64,000 nt of DNA, taken from NCBI RefSeq assembly GCF_014652095.1, contig NZ_BMYD01000002.1, forward strand, positions 124,001 through 188,000, read 5' to 3'. Source of the DNA: Cognatilysobacter bugurensis (GTDB lineage Bacteria > Pseudomonadota > Gammaproteobacteria > Xanthomonadales > Xanthomonadaceae). Shown here piece after piece: positions 1-8,175 of the stretch. Under the pieces are notes generated by a model. That model saw nothing but the letters and a program-made list of their open reading frames with translations, made no database searches and was not told the DNA's origin. Positions within the stretch are counted from its first letter, which is position 1. Each line of letters begins with the position of its first letter. The position numbers and the translations under genes were made by a program.

Positions 1-102
1 CATAGGGCAGAGGCGATCCTTAGCGAAGACGAGGACGCGCTTGATGCGCGCACCGACGAGCTGGCAATAAGGCCGCCCCACCCCCACACCCACCGCCGCT
101 AG
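1..102 (+). CDS. C-terminal end of an unidentified protein (partial, enters from outside the window)
   Basis: An open frame runs in from the left edge and stops with TAG at 100-102. The last residues include the acidic stretch AILSEDEDALDARTDELAIR, which looks like real coding sequence, followed by a Pro/His-rich tail. The next gene starts 14 bp downstream on the same strand, so the two may be cotranscribed. About 33 residues are visible, too few to assign a family. It could also be a chance open frame in GC-rich DNA. Confidence 0.35.
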   Translation, partial: HRAEAILSEDEDALDARTDELAIRPPHPHTHRR

Positions 103-116
103 CGACGGAGTTGGCA

Positions 117-371
117 ATGGCTGAGTTATGGCACTACCTCTCAATCACGCTGCCGGTCGCGCTGGCGGTGTGGGCGCTGATCGAGTGGTGGCAGCGGCGC
201 AAGCGCGTCCCGCAGGTCCGGCTCGAGCCGACGCTGGACGAGCCCAGGCGCGGGCCGCAGGCCGAGTGCCCCCACCCGCGCTTCAAGCCGGTCTATGTCC
301 TGCGCGACGGCGCGTACGTCGCCACCGAAGAGATGCAGTGCGTGCAGTGCAGGCAGAAGATGAAGGCGTGA
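117..371 (+). CDS. Small single-pass membrane protein with a C-terminal Cys pair motif
   Basis: An 84-residue protein starting at ATG 117, with GGAG at 107-110 as ribosome site; an in-frame TTG at 111 is less likely because it would sit right against that site. Residues about 5-22 form one hydrophobic segment, followed by a basic stretch (WWQRRKR) that predicts a cytoplasmic C-terminus. The tail carries C-x2-C (MQCVQC) plus an upstream Cys-Pro-His, which could bind a metal or be redox active. I do not recognise the family. It follows the partial frame at the window edge closely. Confidence 0.55.
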   Translation: MAELWHYLSITLPVALAVWALIEWWQRRKRVPQVRLEPTLDEPRRGPQAECPHPRFKPVYVLRDGAYVATEEMQCVQCRQKMKA

Positions 372-629
372 TGCGGCACAAAAGGCCAGAACTGCTTCAG
401 TCGAGCTAACGGCCTGCGTCATCGCTTTCGCAGCACCGCGTTCGGCGGGGCGGGGCCGGTACGCGACGACGTCGGGCTATGGAGCGAGTCCTGCAGCACA
501 TCACGCATCCCGGCGCTGGCTGCTTGGCTGACTGCGTCGTCATCGCAGAGGCCGGGGTCCGGTCGGCCCAAGGAAGCACGGCAGCCAGCTGAGCTTGCGT
601 CCGGAGATGGGTCCTTCGCCGTCGATCGA

Positions 630-1376
630 CTACGTCGCCCACTCGCCGCCCATGGCCGCTCCCAAGGCCTGCTGCGCTTGCTCACAGGCCTGCACGTCAA
701 ACCGGCGCATGAGCGCGTCGAAGCCGCGCGTGGGGTCGGGCGCATAGGTCTCGCCCGTCGGAGCGCATTCGCGGATGCGGTCGAGGCGGAACTGGCGGAA
801 GTCGCCGCGCAGCCGGCACCAGCCGGCCAGCGTCCACGACCCGCCCCAGAACAGCACGCACAGCGGCTCGATGACGCGCGTGGTTTCTTCGTCGCCGGCG
901 CGCACGTAGCGCACGCGCAGCAGCGAACGTTCGGCAATGGCGAGGTTGAACCGGTCGAGGCTGGCGGAGAATGCGGCGCTGCGTTCTCCGCGACCGCCCG
1001 GCGCGAGGATCGCGATGCGGCGGGCGCGCGCGTAGACCTCCGGCGGCACCACGGCTTCGATCTTGAGGAGCGCGCGCATCGACGCATCGCCCAGTCGGCC
1101 ACCCGCGAATGCACGCGCGAAGCGGATGCCGACGATCAGCGCCTCCAGTTCTTCCGCGTCGAACGCGAGCGGCGGCAGGTCGGCGCCCTTGCGCAGCATG
1201 TAGCCGACGCCGGGCTCGCCTTCGATGGGAATGCCCGAGCGTTGCAGGTCGGCGACGTCGCGATAGACAGTGCGCAGCGAGACACCGAGGTCGTCGGCGA
1301 GCACACGCGCGGGGACGGCGCGACGCCGCCCCCGCAGGGCATTGACGAGAAGGAACAGCCGGTCGGCTCGACGCAT
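630..1376 (-). CDS. YafY-type transcriptional regulator with HTH and WYL domain
   Basis: A 248-residue DNA-binding regulator. The N-terminus (MRRADRLFLLVNALRGRR) opens a DeoR-like winged helix-turn-helix in which VSLRTVYRDVADLQ is the recognition region (about residues 31-44). The middle and C-terminus match a WYL domain (about 135-205), with the RVRYVRAGDEETTRVIEPLCVLF segment and a QFRLDRI motif. WYL domains bind ligands or nucleic acid and control the HTH. It lies 26 bp downstream of the glutathione transferase gene on the same strand and may be cotranscribed with it. Length and order are normal for the family. Confidence 0.85.
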   Translation of the reverse strand: MRRADRLFLLVNALRGRRRAVPARVLADDLGVSLRTVYRDVADLQRSGIPIEGEPGVGYMLRKGADLPPLAFDAEELEALIVGIRFARAFAGGRLGDASMRALLKIEAVVPPEVYARARRIAILAPGGRGERSAAFSASLDRFNLAIAERSLLRVRYVRAGDEETTRVIEPLCVLFWGGSWTLAGWCRLRGDFRQFRLDRIRECAPTGETYAPDPTRGFDALMRRFDVQACEQAQQALGAAMGGEWAT

Positions 1377-1402
1377 CGCCGCAGTCTATCGGGCGGCCGA
1401 GC

Positions 1403-2029
1403 TCAGGCGGCCTGGGGCGATGCGTAGCTCGTGTCGAGCTCGGCCGCGCGCTGGATCACAGGCACGGCGGCCACGCGATCGACGTAGTCGCGAAAGACCG
1501 GGCGGTCGGGCACCAGACCGAACTGCATCGTCCACTTCAATGCCGTGCCCCACAGCACGTCGGCCGCCGTGAAGCGCTCACCGAGCAGCCATGGGCCGGT
1601 GGCGAGTTGCGCGGCGAGCGTGTCCATGACGTTGTCGTAGCCGCCGTAGCCGGAGCTGGTGGGATCGCCGGCGTCGCGCTTCATCGACCGGTCCATCACC
1701 GCCGGCTCGAAGCAGCTGCCATAGAACGCCATCCACCGCAGGTAGGGCCCACGCAGCGCATCGTCGAGCGCCGGCGCGAGGCCGCGGTCCGCGTACAGGT
1801 CCGCGAGGTAGAGCATCACCGCCACCTGCTCGGTGACGACCGCATTGCCGTGGCGAATCGCCGGCACCTTGCCCATGGGGTTGATGGCGAGGTACGCCGG
1901 CTCACGCTGCGTGCCCGCCTTCAGGTCGAGCGTGTGGATCGTGTAGTCCGCCTGCAGCGCTTCGAGCAATGCGAGCGTGCCCGAGGCGCGGGTCTGCGGG
2001 GCGTAGAAGAACGTGACGTGCCGATTCAT
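1403..2029 (-). CDS. Glutathione S-transferase family protein
   Basis: A 208-residue cytosolic GST. The thioredoxin-like N-terminal domain (MNRHVTFFYAPQTRASG..., residues 1-80) contains NPMGKVPAI with the cis-Pro and the TEQVAVMLYLAD glutathione-binding segment; the alpha-helical C-terminal domain (about 90-205) contains GPWLLGERFTAADV, the N-capping box region. The start at 2029 is chosen because AGGAG stands 5 bp upstream; the frame stays open further upstream but that stretch is low-complexity and has no family match. Substrate unknown. The WYL regulator follows 26 bp downstream. Confidence 0.88.
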   Translation of the reverse strand: MNRHVTFFYAPQTRASGTLALLEALQADYTIHTLDLKAGTQREPAYLAINPMGKVPAIRHGNAVVTEQVAVMLYLADLYADRGLAPALDDALRGPYLRWMAFYGSCFEPAVMDRSMKRDAGDPTSSGYGGYDNVMDTLAAQLATGPWLLGERFTAADVLWGTALKWTMQFGLVPDRPVFRDYVDRVAAVPVIQRAAELDTSYASPQAA

Positions 2030-2296
2030 GGGGACTCCTGTCGCGGCGGCGGCTGCCGGGTGGAGGCCAGTCTGCGAGGGAGTTGCTGACAACGTGGTGT
2101 CAGCAGGGTCGTCCGGTGCGGCGATGGGGTCGGGCTCAGTCGCCGCGTAGCCCCTCGACCTTCCGGCGAGCTTTCGCGCTTGCATCGGGCTGCCCCACGT
2201 TCGAGCAGCGTCAGCGGCGCGGCCCGGGTTTTCGGCGTCCCGCTCGAGCCGCATGAGTGGCGCGCGTAGAGAATCCGGCGCCGGCCCGTGTCGTTC

Positions 2297-2872
2297 TCAG
2301 GCTCGCGTCTTCGCCCACGCCCATCCCACCAGCGGCCACGCCCCGAAGCATGCCGCCGCGGACAGCAGCGCGATGAAGCCGCCAATCAACGTCGGCAACA
2401 GCGCGCCGAACGTAAACGCCATGCCGAGCACGAAGCCGAGCAGGCATTCGATGCGGTAGAGGCGCACGACCAATGCCGATGCCAACAGACCGACCAGCAC
2501 CGCACCGGCGATGTCCTCGCGGCCGAACGAGAACGCCATCGACAGGGCCAACCCCGCTAGCACGCCGGACAGCAGGCGCAGCGCGAACGGCCCGTGCAGA
2601 CGCCATCTGCCGCCCGTGCGGTCGAACGCGCGGCTCGAGGCGAACCACGCCAGCGAGGGCAGTACCAGGAGGCCCCAGCCGTTCCACAGCGCGGGCAGGG
2701 AAGGGTCGTTGAGCAGGTGGTGGCTGACGATCCCGCCGTGCAGGTGCTCCCAGGCCAGGTGCGCTGCTTCTGCCAGTGCGATGAGCGTCGTGAAGCCGAT
2801 CCGCAGTGCGGCAGGTGCGCGCGTGCGGGGTTGATCAGGGGCGGCAGGTCCATGCATGCGCTGGTCATCCAT
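2297..2872 (-). CDS. Hypothetical multi-pass membrane protein
   Basis: A 191-residue protein with about five hydrophobic segments (near residues 24-40, 62-80, 95-112, 120-135 and 143-185). The segment AEAAHLAWEHLHGGIVSHHLLN is rich in His and Trp and may be a conserved core. No signal peptide and no recognised domain. The ATG at 2872 is the first start; a second in-frame ATG lies five codons in. No close neighbour on the same strand, so it is probably transcribed alone. Confidence 0.6.
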   Translation of the reverse strand: MDDQRMHGPAAPDQPRTRAPAALRIGFTTLIALAEAAHLAWEHLHGGIVSHHLLNDPSLPALWNGWGLLVLPSLAWFASSRAFDRTGGRWRLHGPFALRLLSGVLAGLALSMAFSFGREDIAGAVLVGLLASALVVRLYRIECLLGFVLGMAFTFGALLPTLIGGFIALLSAAACFGAWPLVGWAWAKTRA

Positions 2873-3208
2873 CGGGCGCCGCCCGAGGGTTCGTTCGGCC
2901 TGCGGCTGTTATCGCGCGTCGAGGATGGGGACGCGCGTGCCGGTCGTCGGGGGGCCTTGTAGACGCCGTCATCGCACGCGCGCGCTGCGGCGTGCGGGGT
3001 CGGGCCCACACCGCGGCCCCCTTTCAACGGAGCTGTTCGGTGTCCTGCTGGTGGAAGAACAAATAGCCGAGCTCGGTGCGCCGGGCGGCGCGGCATCGGG
3101 TCGTTATGCAAAAGCCCGGTCGCCGGAGCCTTTTGTGCGCATGCATGAATGCGCGTGAGCACGACCGTCGCGGTAACGGCACCGCGACGTCCGTGCGTGT
3201 GGATGCGG
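2873..3208. other. Intergenic region of 336 bp with one terminator-like hairpin
   Basis: This lies between the membrane protein ending at 2297 and the BPSS1780-type gene ending at 3209, both on the minus strand. No credible gene is seen. The only structured element is the hairpin at 3110-3134, listed separately. The remainder should hold the promoter of the 2297-2872 gene, but no clear -35/-10 pair stands out. Confidence 0.5.
3110..3134 (-). terminator. Candidate intrinsic terminator
   Basis: Read on the minus strand the sequence forms AAAAGGCTCCGG, a CGA loop and CCGGGCTTTT, an imperfect GC stem flanked by A and T runs, followed by TTTTGC. It lies about 75 bp past the stop codon of the minus-strand gene ending at 3209, the right place for its terminator. 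The stem carries a bulge, so this is moderate evidence. Confidence 0.5.
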
Positions 3209-4087
3209 TCAGACCGCCAGGCTCTCGCCCGAAGCTTCGCCGCAGACCGATTTCCACATGTGATAGACCGTACCGAAGCCGACCACGTACATCGCGAGCA
3301 TCGCGGCCAGGTACATGGGCAGCAGCACCAGCGCCATCGCCCACGCGCCGATCATCGAAGCGAGCAGCCCGGCCACAAACGCCACCACCATGAACACGAG
3401 CGTGCAGGCAATCAGGGCGGCAATCGCAACCACCAGCAGCACGAGCAGGGGCAGGAGGTTCTTCGCAGTGCCGGTCACACCGTCGCGCAGCGCCCGACCC
3501 ACGCCATGCTCTCCAAGCGACACCTGGCCCAGGCCGAGGGCGTACACGCCGCCCAGGAACAGCCCCAGGCACATGCCCAGCCCGATAAAGCGGCCGAGGC
3601 CCTCAGGCAGCGACTGCATTGTGGTCTGCAGCTGCTGTGGATCGGACGAGAGCAGCTTCACATACAGCGCCGGCAGGTCGGGAGCGACGAGGTAGGCGAG
3701 TGCAACAAAACTCACGATGTACAGCGCCGTCACCGCCAGCGCGAAGCCGACGATACGGGCGCCGGTCCTCGACCGGTACGCAGCAAACACGTCGCCTACC
3801 CGCGGCGACTGCCCGGACTCCGCGGCGTTGATGAGCACCAGATAGCCGCCGTACATCGGCGCCAGCGCAAACGCCAAAAGCATGATGAGCACATACGTGA
3901 GCGCGATCACCACTCCCGATTGCGGAGCGGCCATCTGGATCGGTAACGCCACGAGCGACGGCACCAGCCCCGCGACCAGCAGCACCGCCGCGCCGGCAAA
4001 GACCTTCTTTGCGTTGCGATGGCCGAGATTGAGACCGTTCTTGAACCACTGAAGCCCCGAACCGGGGCGCATTGCACGCGTTGTCAT
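3209..4087 (-). CDS. BPSS1780-like multi-pass membrane protein
   Basis: A 292-residue integral membrane protein with about six hydrophobic helices (near residues 30-52, 60-85, 105-135, 165-190, 210-240, 240-275). The arrangement, with N-terminal RAMRPGSGLQWFKNGLNL then helices and a YGGYLVLI segment, resembles the BPSS1780 family of unknown function. The start at 4087 has AAAGGGG as ribosome site; the open frame extends upstream but that part is compositionally unlike a protein. A hairpin about 75 bp after the stop may be its terminator. Function unknown. Confidence 0.7.
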   Translation of the reverse strand: MTTRAMRPGSGLQWFKNGLNLGHRNAKKVFAGAAVLLVAGLVPSLVALPIQMAAPQSGVVIALTYVLIMLLAFALAPMYGGYLVLINAAESGQSPRVGDVFAAYRSRTGARIVGFALAVTALYIVSFVALAYLVAPDLPALYVKLLSSDPQQLQTTMQSLPEGLGRFIGLGMCLGLFLGGVYALGLGQVSLGEHGVGRALRDGVTGTAKNLLPLLVLLVVAIAALIACTLVFMVVAFVAGLLASMIGAWAMALVLLPMYLAAMLAMYVVGFGTVYHMWKSVCGEASGESLAV

Positions 4088-4597
4088 TATTTCCCCTTTG
4101 CGGGTCGGCCACGGCTGTCGTCCAGCCCGCGCGTCGACCTCGATCTGATCCGATCCACGCGACGACTGCCAGATGCAGTGTGCCTCGCGGGCGAGCGCCC
4201 CCCGGCGCCCGCTCCATTCTGCCCACTTTTTGGCAGGCCGTTCCACGTGCCGCGGCTGCAGGATGCGACGCGTGGGCGACGCTGCACGCTGCACTCTGTT
4301 GACAAGACGGCGGGTCTGAATCGCTACCGGTGTCGCGGATAGCTGGCGTACCGTCGCGTTCGTGACGCAACAGGTTTTCGCGTCGTCATCTGTTCGTCGG
4401 TACGCGCGCGCCACATCGACTGAGGCCTGGCGACTGACCGGGCGACGCAGCAATGCCGTCGACCCCGTGGCTCGGCCATTTCATGCATTTCGACCCGACG
4501 CGGACTTCACGTTGCTGAGCGGCCATCGGCCTGTTTTGCGAGCAGACAGGCAGCGTCGTTAATCTTGCTTGCCTCACAACCGAAGCAGGAGGTCGTA
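4088..4597. other. Divergent intergenic region, 510 bp
   Basis: This separates the minus-strand membrane protein from the plus-strand small helical protein and should carry both promoters. A perfect TTGACA at 4299-4304 is the only -35-like match I noticed, but no good -10 follows at the usual spacing. The open frames crossing the region in several registers lack ribosome sites and protein-like composition. I see no RNA gene. Confidence 0.4.
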
Positions 4598-4888
4598 ATG
4601 TCCACTGACACCAAGACGCCGTTCGATCATGTCAACGACACGCTGACGCAGCTCAAAGAGATGCGTCACTACTCGAAAGGCAACGTCGAGCGCCTGTCGA
4701 CCCAGTGGCTGTTGTTCGACGGTGAGCTCAGGAAGCTCAAGCAGGCCGAGCGCATCGAGGACTTGATGGTCCGCGCCGGTGAATTGCACGATGCCATCGA
4801 GGCGGAGATCTCCGAGCTCGAGGAGCTGTCGGTGACGCTCAAGCCTGCCGCCGAGGACGGTGCGCCTGTGGGCGCCACTAAACACTGA
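4598..4888 (+). CDS. Small charged all-helical protein of unknown function
   Basis: A 96-residue protein with a near-perfect AGGAGGT ribosome site at 4587-4593 and an intrinsic terminator 27 bp after its stop, so it is probably a well-expressed single-gene transcript. It is predicted to be almost entirely alpha-helical, with heptad-like charge patterns in two segments (about 20-55 and 55-85, the latter very acidic: EAEISELEELS). No signal peptide, no cysteines. The size and amphipathic helices would fit a phasin-like, nucleoid-associated or protein-binding role, but no family is recognised. Confidence 0.75.
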   Translation: MSTDTKTPFDHVNDTLTQLKEMRHYSKGNVERLSTQWLLFDGELRKLKQAERIEDLMVRAGELHDAIEAEISELEELSVTLKPAAEDGAPVGATKH

Positions 4889-4915
4889 TCGGCAGCGGTG
4901 CTGCTGCCGCACGCG

Positions 4916-4945
4916 AAAGGCCCCGATGTCGGGGCCTTTTGTTTT
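4916..4945 (+). terminator. Rho-independent terminator
   Basis: A perfect 11-bp stem, AAAGGCCCCGA and TCGGGGCCTTT with a 2-nt centre (so effectively a small loop), followed by TGTTTT. It stands 27 bp after the stop of the small helical protein. The A-rich 5' side means it could also work on the other strand. Confidence 0.88.
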
Positions 4946-5055
4946 GCGGTCGCTATCCTCACGCGGCGGGCGAGTTGGGTATCAACGCTCGATTGCGTAT
5001 TTGCGTTGCAAACGGCGACGCGCGACGTAATTCGACGGTCGATCGGGCGACCTGC

Positions 5056-5496
5056 TTAGCGCGAGAAGCGGCGCCGCTGGCGTCTCGAACGCCACACGGC
5101 ATCCACTGCATAACGCCCCCCGCCCTGCGCGGCAAAGTGCAGGCCCAGCAGCACGAGCACCAGCGCGGGCCACCAGCCGCGGAAGTCCTGCGTCCAGTGC
5201 ACCATCACGACGGCGACCACGAAGTTGATCGCCACGACCAGCCCCGCGGCGCGTGTGAACAGGCCCAGCACCAGCAGCGCGCCGCAGAGGAACTGCGCGT
5301 AGACCGACAACGGGGCCATGAGCTGCGGCCATGCAAATCCGTGCTGCGTCAGAAACTCCACGAATTCCTGCATGCGCGCGGCGCTGACGATGTTGTCCTG
5401 CGTGCCGTGGATGAGAAATGCCCCGGTCACCACACGCAGCAGCATCAGCGTGATGTCGGGCAGGCGGCGATTCGCAGCGGATCGCGGTCGGTTCAT
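5056..5496 (-). CDS. DoxX family membrane protein
   Basis: A 146-residue four-helix membrane protein of the DoxX/SURF4-like superfamily. The signature is in the first helix (LMLLRVVTGAFLIHGTQDNI, about residues 14-33), followed by a FVEFLTQHGFAWPQLMAPLSVYAQFLCGALLVLGL segment (about 40-75) and two further helices. The usual DoxX family member has about 130-150 residues. Members act in membrane redox processes, but substrate is not inferable here. The start at 5496 matches the family N-terminus; the open frame upstream of it is Arg-rich and unlike the family. Confidence 0.82.
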   Translation of the reverse strand: MNRPRSAANRRLPDITLMLLRVVTGAFLIHGTQDNIVSAARMQEFVEFLTQHGFAWPQLMAPLSVYAQFLCGALLVLGLFTRAAGLVVAINFVVAVVMVHWTQDFRGWWPALVLVLLGLHFAAQGGGRYAVDAVWRSRRQRRRFSR

Positions 5497-5926
5497 CGGA
5501 GGTCCCGCACGTGTGGACGCCCACTGTGGAGCCAGCCGCAGGCTGCGTGCATGGGCCGGAAGTCGGGCGTGGCGCCTGCGTTTCGATCGTCGGTGTCGAC
5601 GCAAGGCGCCCCGCTCGCGGGCCAATCTCGGCAGCCTGAACCGGCGAGGGCGGCCCCGCGACAAGCCGGACGCGTGATGCGCTCGAGCGTCTGACCGGTC
5701 TGTCGCCACGCACGCGCAGCGGCTTCACGTTTGCTCGGTCGGTGAGCAGGCCGTCACCGACGAGACCGGTTGAGCTTGATTTGGGCCGGCGGCCGTTGAG
5801 TAAGCCCCTGTCGACTCACGTGAATGAGGCGGCGCTTTGGTAGAGGCTCATGCGCACCGATCGCCGTGCCTTCCAACCGCGCTCACATCCCTCCGACGAC
5901 GATGCCTCCCCACGAGGAGACATTCG
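5497..5926. other. Divergent intergenic region, 430 bp
   Basis: This lies between the minus-strand DoxX gene and the plus-strand ROK-type kinase gene. No gene, repeat or clear promoter seen. The GAGGAGA at 5914-5920 is the kinase ribosome site. Confidence 0.4.
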
Positions 5927-6991
5927 ATGGCCAAGCGCAGCGCAAAGAAACCCGCAGTCTCGAGCACGCAAACCGAACACGGCAGCGCCACGTTGCGCCG
6001 CGTTTCGATCGACACCTACAACTCGTTGGTGCGCGATCCGGGCGATGCAGAATTCATCGGCGACCGCGCGAGCGAGACCGGGTTCTTCGCGATCTTCGAC
6101 CGCCTGCGGCGCACCGAGCGCACCGGGCGCGATGCCTTCGGGCCGCGCCGCGGACCCGATACGGACAAGACGCTGGTGGACCATGCGCTGGCCGGTGGCG
6201 ACCCGGATGCAGCGCATCTCGTGCATCTCGCAGTGGAGGAGTACGCGCAGGGCTTTGCCGACGTGATTGCGTTCTATCTCGCGCAGCCGGCCTGGCAGGG
6301 CGTGGAGCGCATCGTGATCGGCGGGGGGTTCCCGGACGAGGAATTCGGTGCGCTCGCGATCCGGCGGACCGAGCGCATCCTCAAGCGGCGGCGTGTGCAG
6401 GTGGAATTCCACCTGTTGACGCAGGACGCGGATGAAGGCGGGCTAGTCGGCTGGGTGCACGCGGTGCCCACGCCCGTGACGCGCGGGTTCGATGCGTTTC
6501 TTGCAGTGGACATCGGCGGGACGCACGTGCGTTGCGGCATCGTCGAGCATGGGCTGCGACGTGCGGCCGATGGGGCAAAAGCGCGCGTGATCGACCGCAT
6601 GCAGTGGCGCCACGGCAGCGACAACCCGTCGCGCGACGAGCTGGTGCTGCGCATCGCCGGCATGCTCAACGGCCTGGCCGCCGAGGCGCGCACGATCGGG
6701 GTGCGGCTGGCCCCGTGCGTGGGCATCGCCTGTCCCGGACGTGTCGAGCCCGACGGCAGCGTGCCGCAGGGCACGCAGAACCTGCCCGGTGACTGGGCCC
6801 CGCCGTTCCTGCTCCCGCGCGAACTGGAAGCCCGGCTCGACGCCATCGACGGCCAGCCACCGCAGGTGCTGATGCACAACGACGCGGTGATCCAGGGCCT
6901 CGGCGAACTGCACCTCATGCACGACGTCGCGCGCTGGGCTGTGCTGACGATCGGCACCGGTCTGGGCAACGCGGTGTACACGAACCGGTGA
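5927..6991 (+). CDS. ROK-type (glucokinase-like) sugar kinase family protein with lobes in swapped order
   Basis: A 354-residue protein of the ROK/actin-like ATPase superfamily. The phosphate-binding motif DIGGTHVRCGIVE is not at the N-terminus but at residues 195-207; the CPG motif (269-271), the HND catalytic segment (N318, D319) and the adenosine-side GTGLG (343-347) follow, and the protein then ends. What normally forms the ROK C-terminus, a GD..A helix plus IVIGGG (129-134) and the closing DADEGGLVGW (167-176), lies in the first half instead. This is a circular permutation at the level of motif order. No zinc-binding CxCGxxGC motif is seen. Likely role: phosphorylation of a hexose or related sugar; activity is not certain. 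Start has GAGGAGA upstream. Confidence 0.8.
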   Translation: MAKRSAKKPAVSSTQTEHGSATLRRVSIDTYNSLVRDPGDAEFIGDRASETGFFAIFDRLRRTERTGRDAFGPRRGPDTDKTLVDHALAGGDPDAAHLVHLAVEEYAQGFADVIAFYLAQPAWQGVERIVIGGGFPDEEFGALAIRRTERILKRRRVQVEFHLLTQDADEGGLVGWVHAVPTPVTRGFDAFLAVDIGGTHVRCGIVEHGLRRAADGAKARVIDRMQWRHGSDNPSRDELVLRIAGMLNGLAAEARTIGVRLAPCVGIACPGRVEPDGSVPQGTQNLPGDWAPPFLLPRELEARLDAIDGQPPQVLMHNDAVIQGLGELHLMHDVARWAVLTIGTGLGNAVYTNR

Positions 6992-7156
6992 CGCACTCAC
7001 CGGGCTGCGCCTTGAGGCCACGGCTGCACGCCTCGTGACCACGCGGGCCTCGGCATACTCGGGCGACAGGCCGAACGAGGAGTGCACCATGCCGAGCGGA
7101 CACCCGAACCCAATGCGCGCAAACCCGTTGAAGGCTCACGTAGGGGAGGCACGCGC

Positions 7157-7840
7157 ATGAACGCGCCGACGACCTCCGTGCCGCTGCGCATCGACTTCGT
7201 TTCCGACGTGGTCTGTCCGTGGTGCGCGATCGGGCTTGCGGCGCTCGAGCAGGCCATCGAGCGCGTGCGCGACGAGGTGACGGTCGAGATGCACGTGCAG
7301 CCGTTCGAGCTCAACCCGCAGATCGCGACCGAAGGCGAGGAGATCAACGACCACCTGCGACGCAAATACGGATTGAGCGACGAGCAGCTCGCACAGAACC
7401 GCGAACGCATCCGCGAACGCGGCGCCGAGTTGGGCTTCACGTTCGGACAGGGCGCGCGAACGCGGATCTACAACACCTTCGATGCGCACCTGCTGCTGCA
7501 CTGGGCGGGCATTGAAGGCCGTCAGCTCGAGCTCAAGCACGCGCTGCTGCGCGCGTATTTCACCGATGGCGAGGACGTGAGCGACCACGCGACGCTTGCG
7601 CGCGTTGCCGCGGAGGCGGGCCTGTCCGCAGCGCGCGCCGCTGCGATCCTCGCGTCGAACGAATACGAGGACGCGGTGCGAGCCGAAGAGCAGATGTTCC
7701 TGCGCGCCGGCATCAGCGCCGTGCCGGCCGTCATCTTCGAGCGCCAGCACCTCGTGTCGGGCGGGCAGCCGGTTGAAGTGTTCGAGCGCGTGCTGCGTGA
7801 ACTGGCGGCCGACAAGCGCGGGGCTGAGGCCGCGGAATAA
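7157..7840 (+). CDS. DsbA-family oxidoreductase, FrnE-like
   Basis: A 227-residue cytosolic protein with no signal peptide. The thioredoxin-fold motif CPWC stands at residues 20-23 (DFVSDVVCPWCAIG), and the helical insertion and C-terminal GISAVPAVIFERQHLVSGGQP carry the cis-Pro loop. This matches the FrnE/2-hydroxychromene isomerase-like branch of the DsbA family, dithiol oxidoreductases linked to oxidative stress. The start at 7157 is supported by GGGGAGG at 7143-7149; an extension upstream lacks family similarity. Confidence 0.88.
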   Translation: MNAPTTSVPLRIDFVSDVVCPWCAIGLAALEQAIERVRDEVTVEMHVQPFELNPQIATEGEEINDHLRRKYGLSDEQLAQNRERIRERGAELGFTFGQGARTRIYNTFDAHLLLHWAGIEGRQLELKHALLRAYFTDGEDVSDHATLARVAAEAGLSAARAAAILASNEYEDAVRAEEQMFLRAGISAVPAVIFERQHLVSGGQPVEVFERVLRELAADKRGAEAAE

Positions 7841-8175
7841 CGCCTAGGCCTGCGCCGGGCAGCTGCGATCGGTCCGTGGTGCCGACGCTGCGCTCGCAAC
7901 GACGCACCGACGCACCGACGCACCGACGCAACGACGCAACGACGCAACGACGCAACGACGCAACGACGCAACGACGCAGCCACGCAGCCACGCAGCCACG
8001 CAGCGCACGCAGCGCACGCAGCGCACGCCGCGTGCGGCCACGCGGCGACACCCAAGCGCGGCCATACGGGACTTCCGGCACCTGTTCGCCCCGCACGGCG
8101 CACGGGATAGTGCGGGCGCACGGCGGCGTGGTCGCCGTGCCGCCGCTCCGCACGCTGCCCACAGGACAACCCCGA
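7841..8175. other. Intergenic region with a long microsatellite-like array, 335 bp
   Basis: This lies between the FrnE-like gene and the TPR-protein gene. Its first half is dominated by the direct-repeat array at 7895-8025. Because the 8-bp unit contains no stop codon in any register, open frames run through it on both strands, but they lack support as genes. The remaining 150 bp should hold the promoter of the TPR gene. Confidence 0.7.
7895..8025 (+). repeat. Tandem array of 8-bp units ending in three 9-bp units
   Basis: Read directly: one CGCAACGA (7895), three CGCACCGA (7903-7926), six CGCAACGA (7927-7974), three CGCAGCCA (7975-7998), then three CGCAGCGCA of 9 bp (7999-8025). All units share the CGCA core. 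Variants occur in homogeneous blocks, which suggests stepwise slippage. It is non-coding under the gene model used here and sits about 150 bp before the TPR gene. Confidence 0.95.

Noticed and set aside
4299-4327. Sigma-70 promoter at TTGACA 4299-4304
   Set aside because: No acceptable -10 element 16-18 bp downstream and distance to the gene is nearly 300 bp.
7895-8025. CRISPR array
   Set aside because: Units are 8-9 bp and directly adjacent, without spacers, and no cas genes are present.
7876-8175. N-terminal extension of the TPR protein across the repeat array (Arg/Thr/His-rich repeat peptide), and Cys/Arg repeat peptides on the other strand
   Set aside because: The 8-bp unit has no stop codon in any frame, so open frames are expected by chance. 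ATG 8176 gives a clear signal peptide; an extension would bury it.
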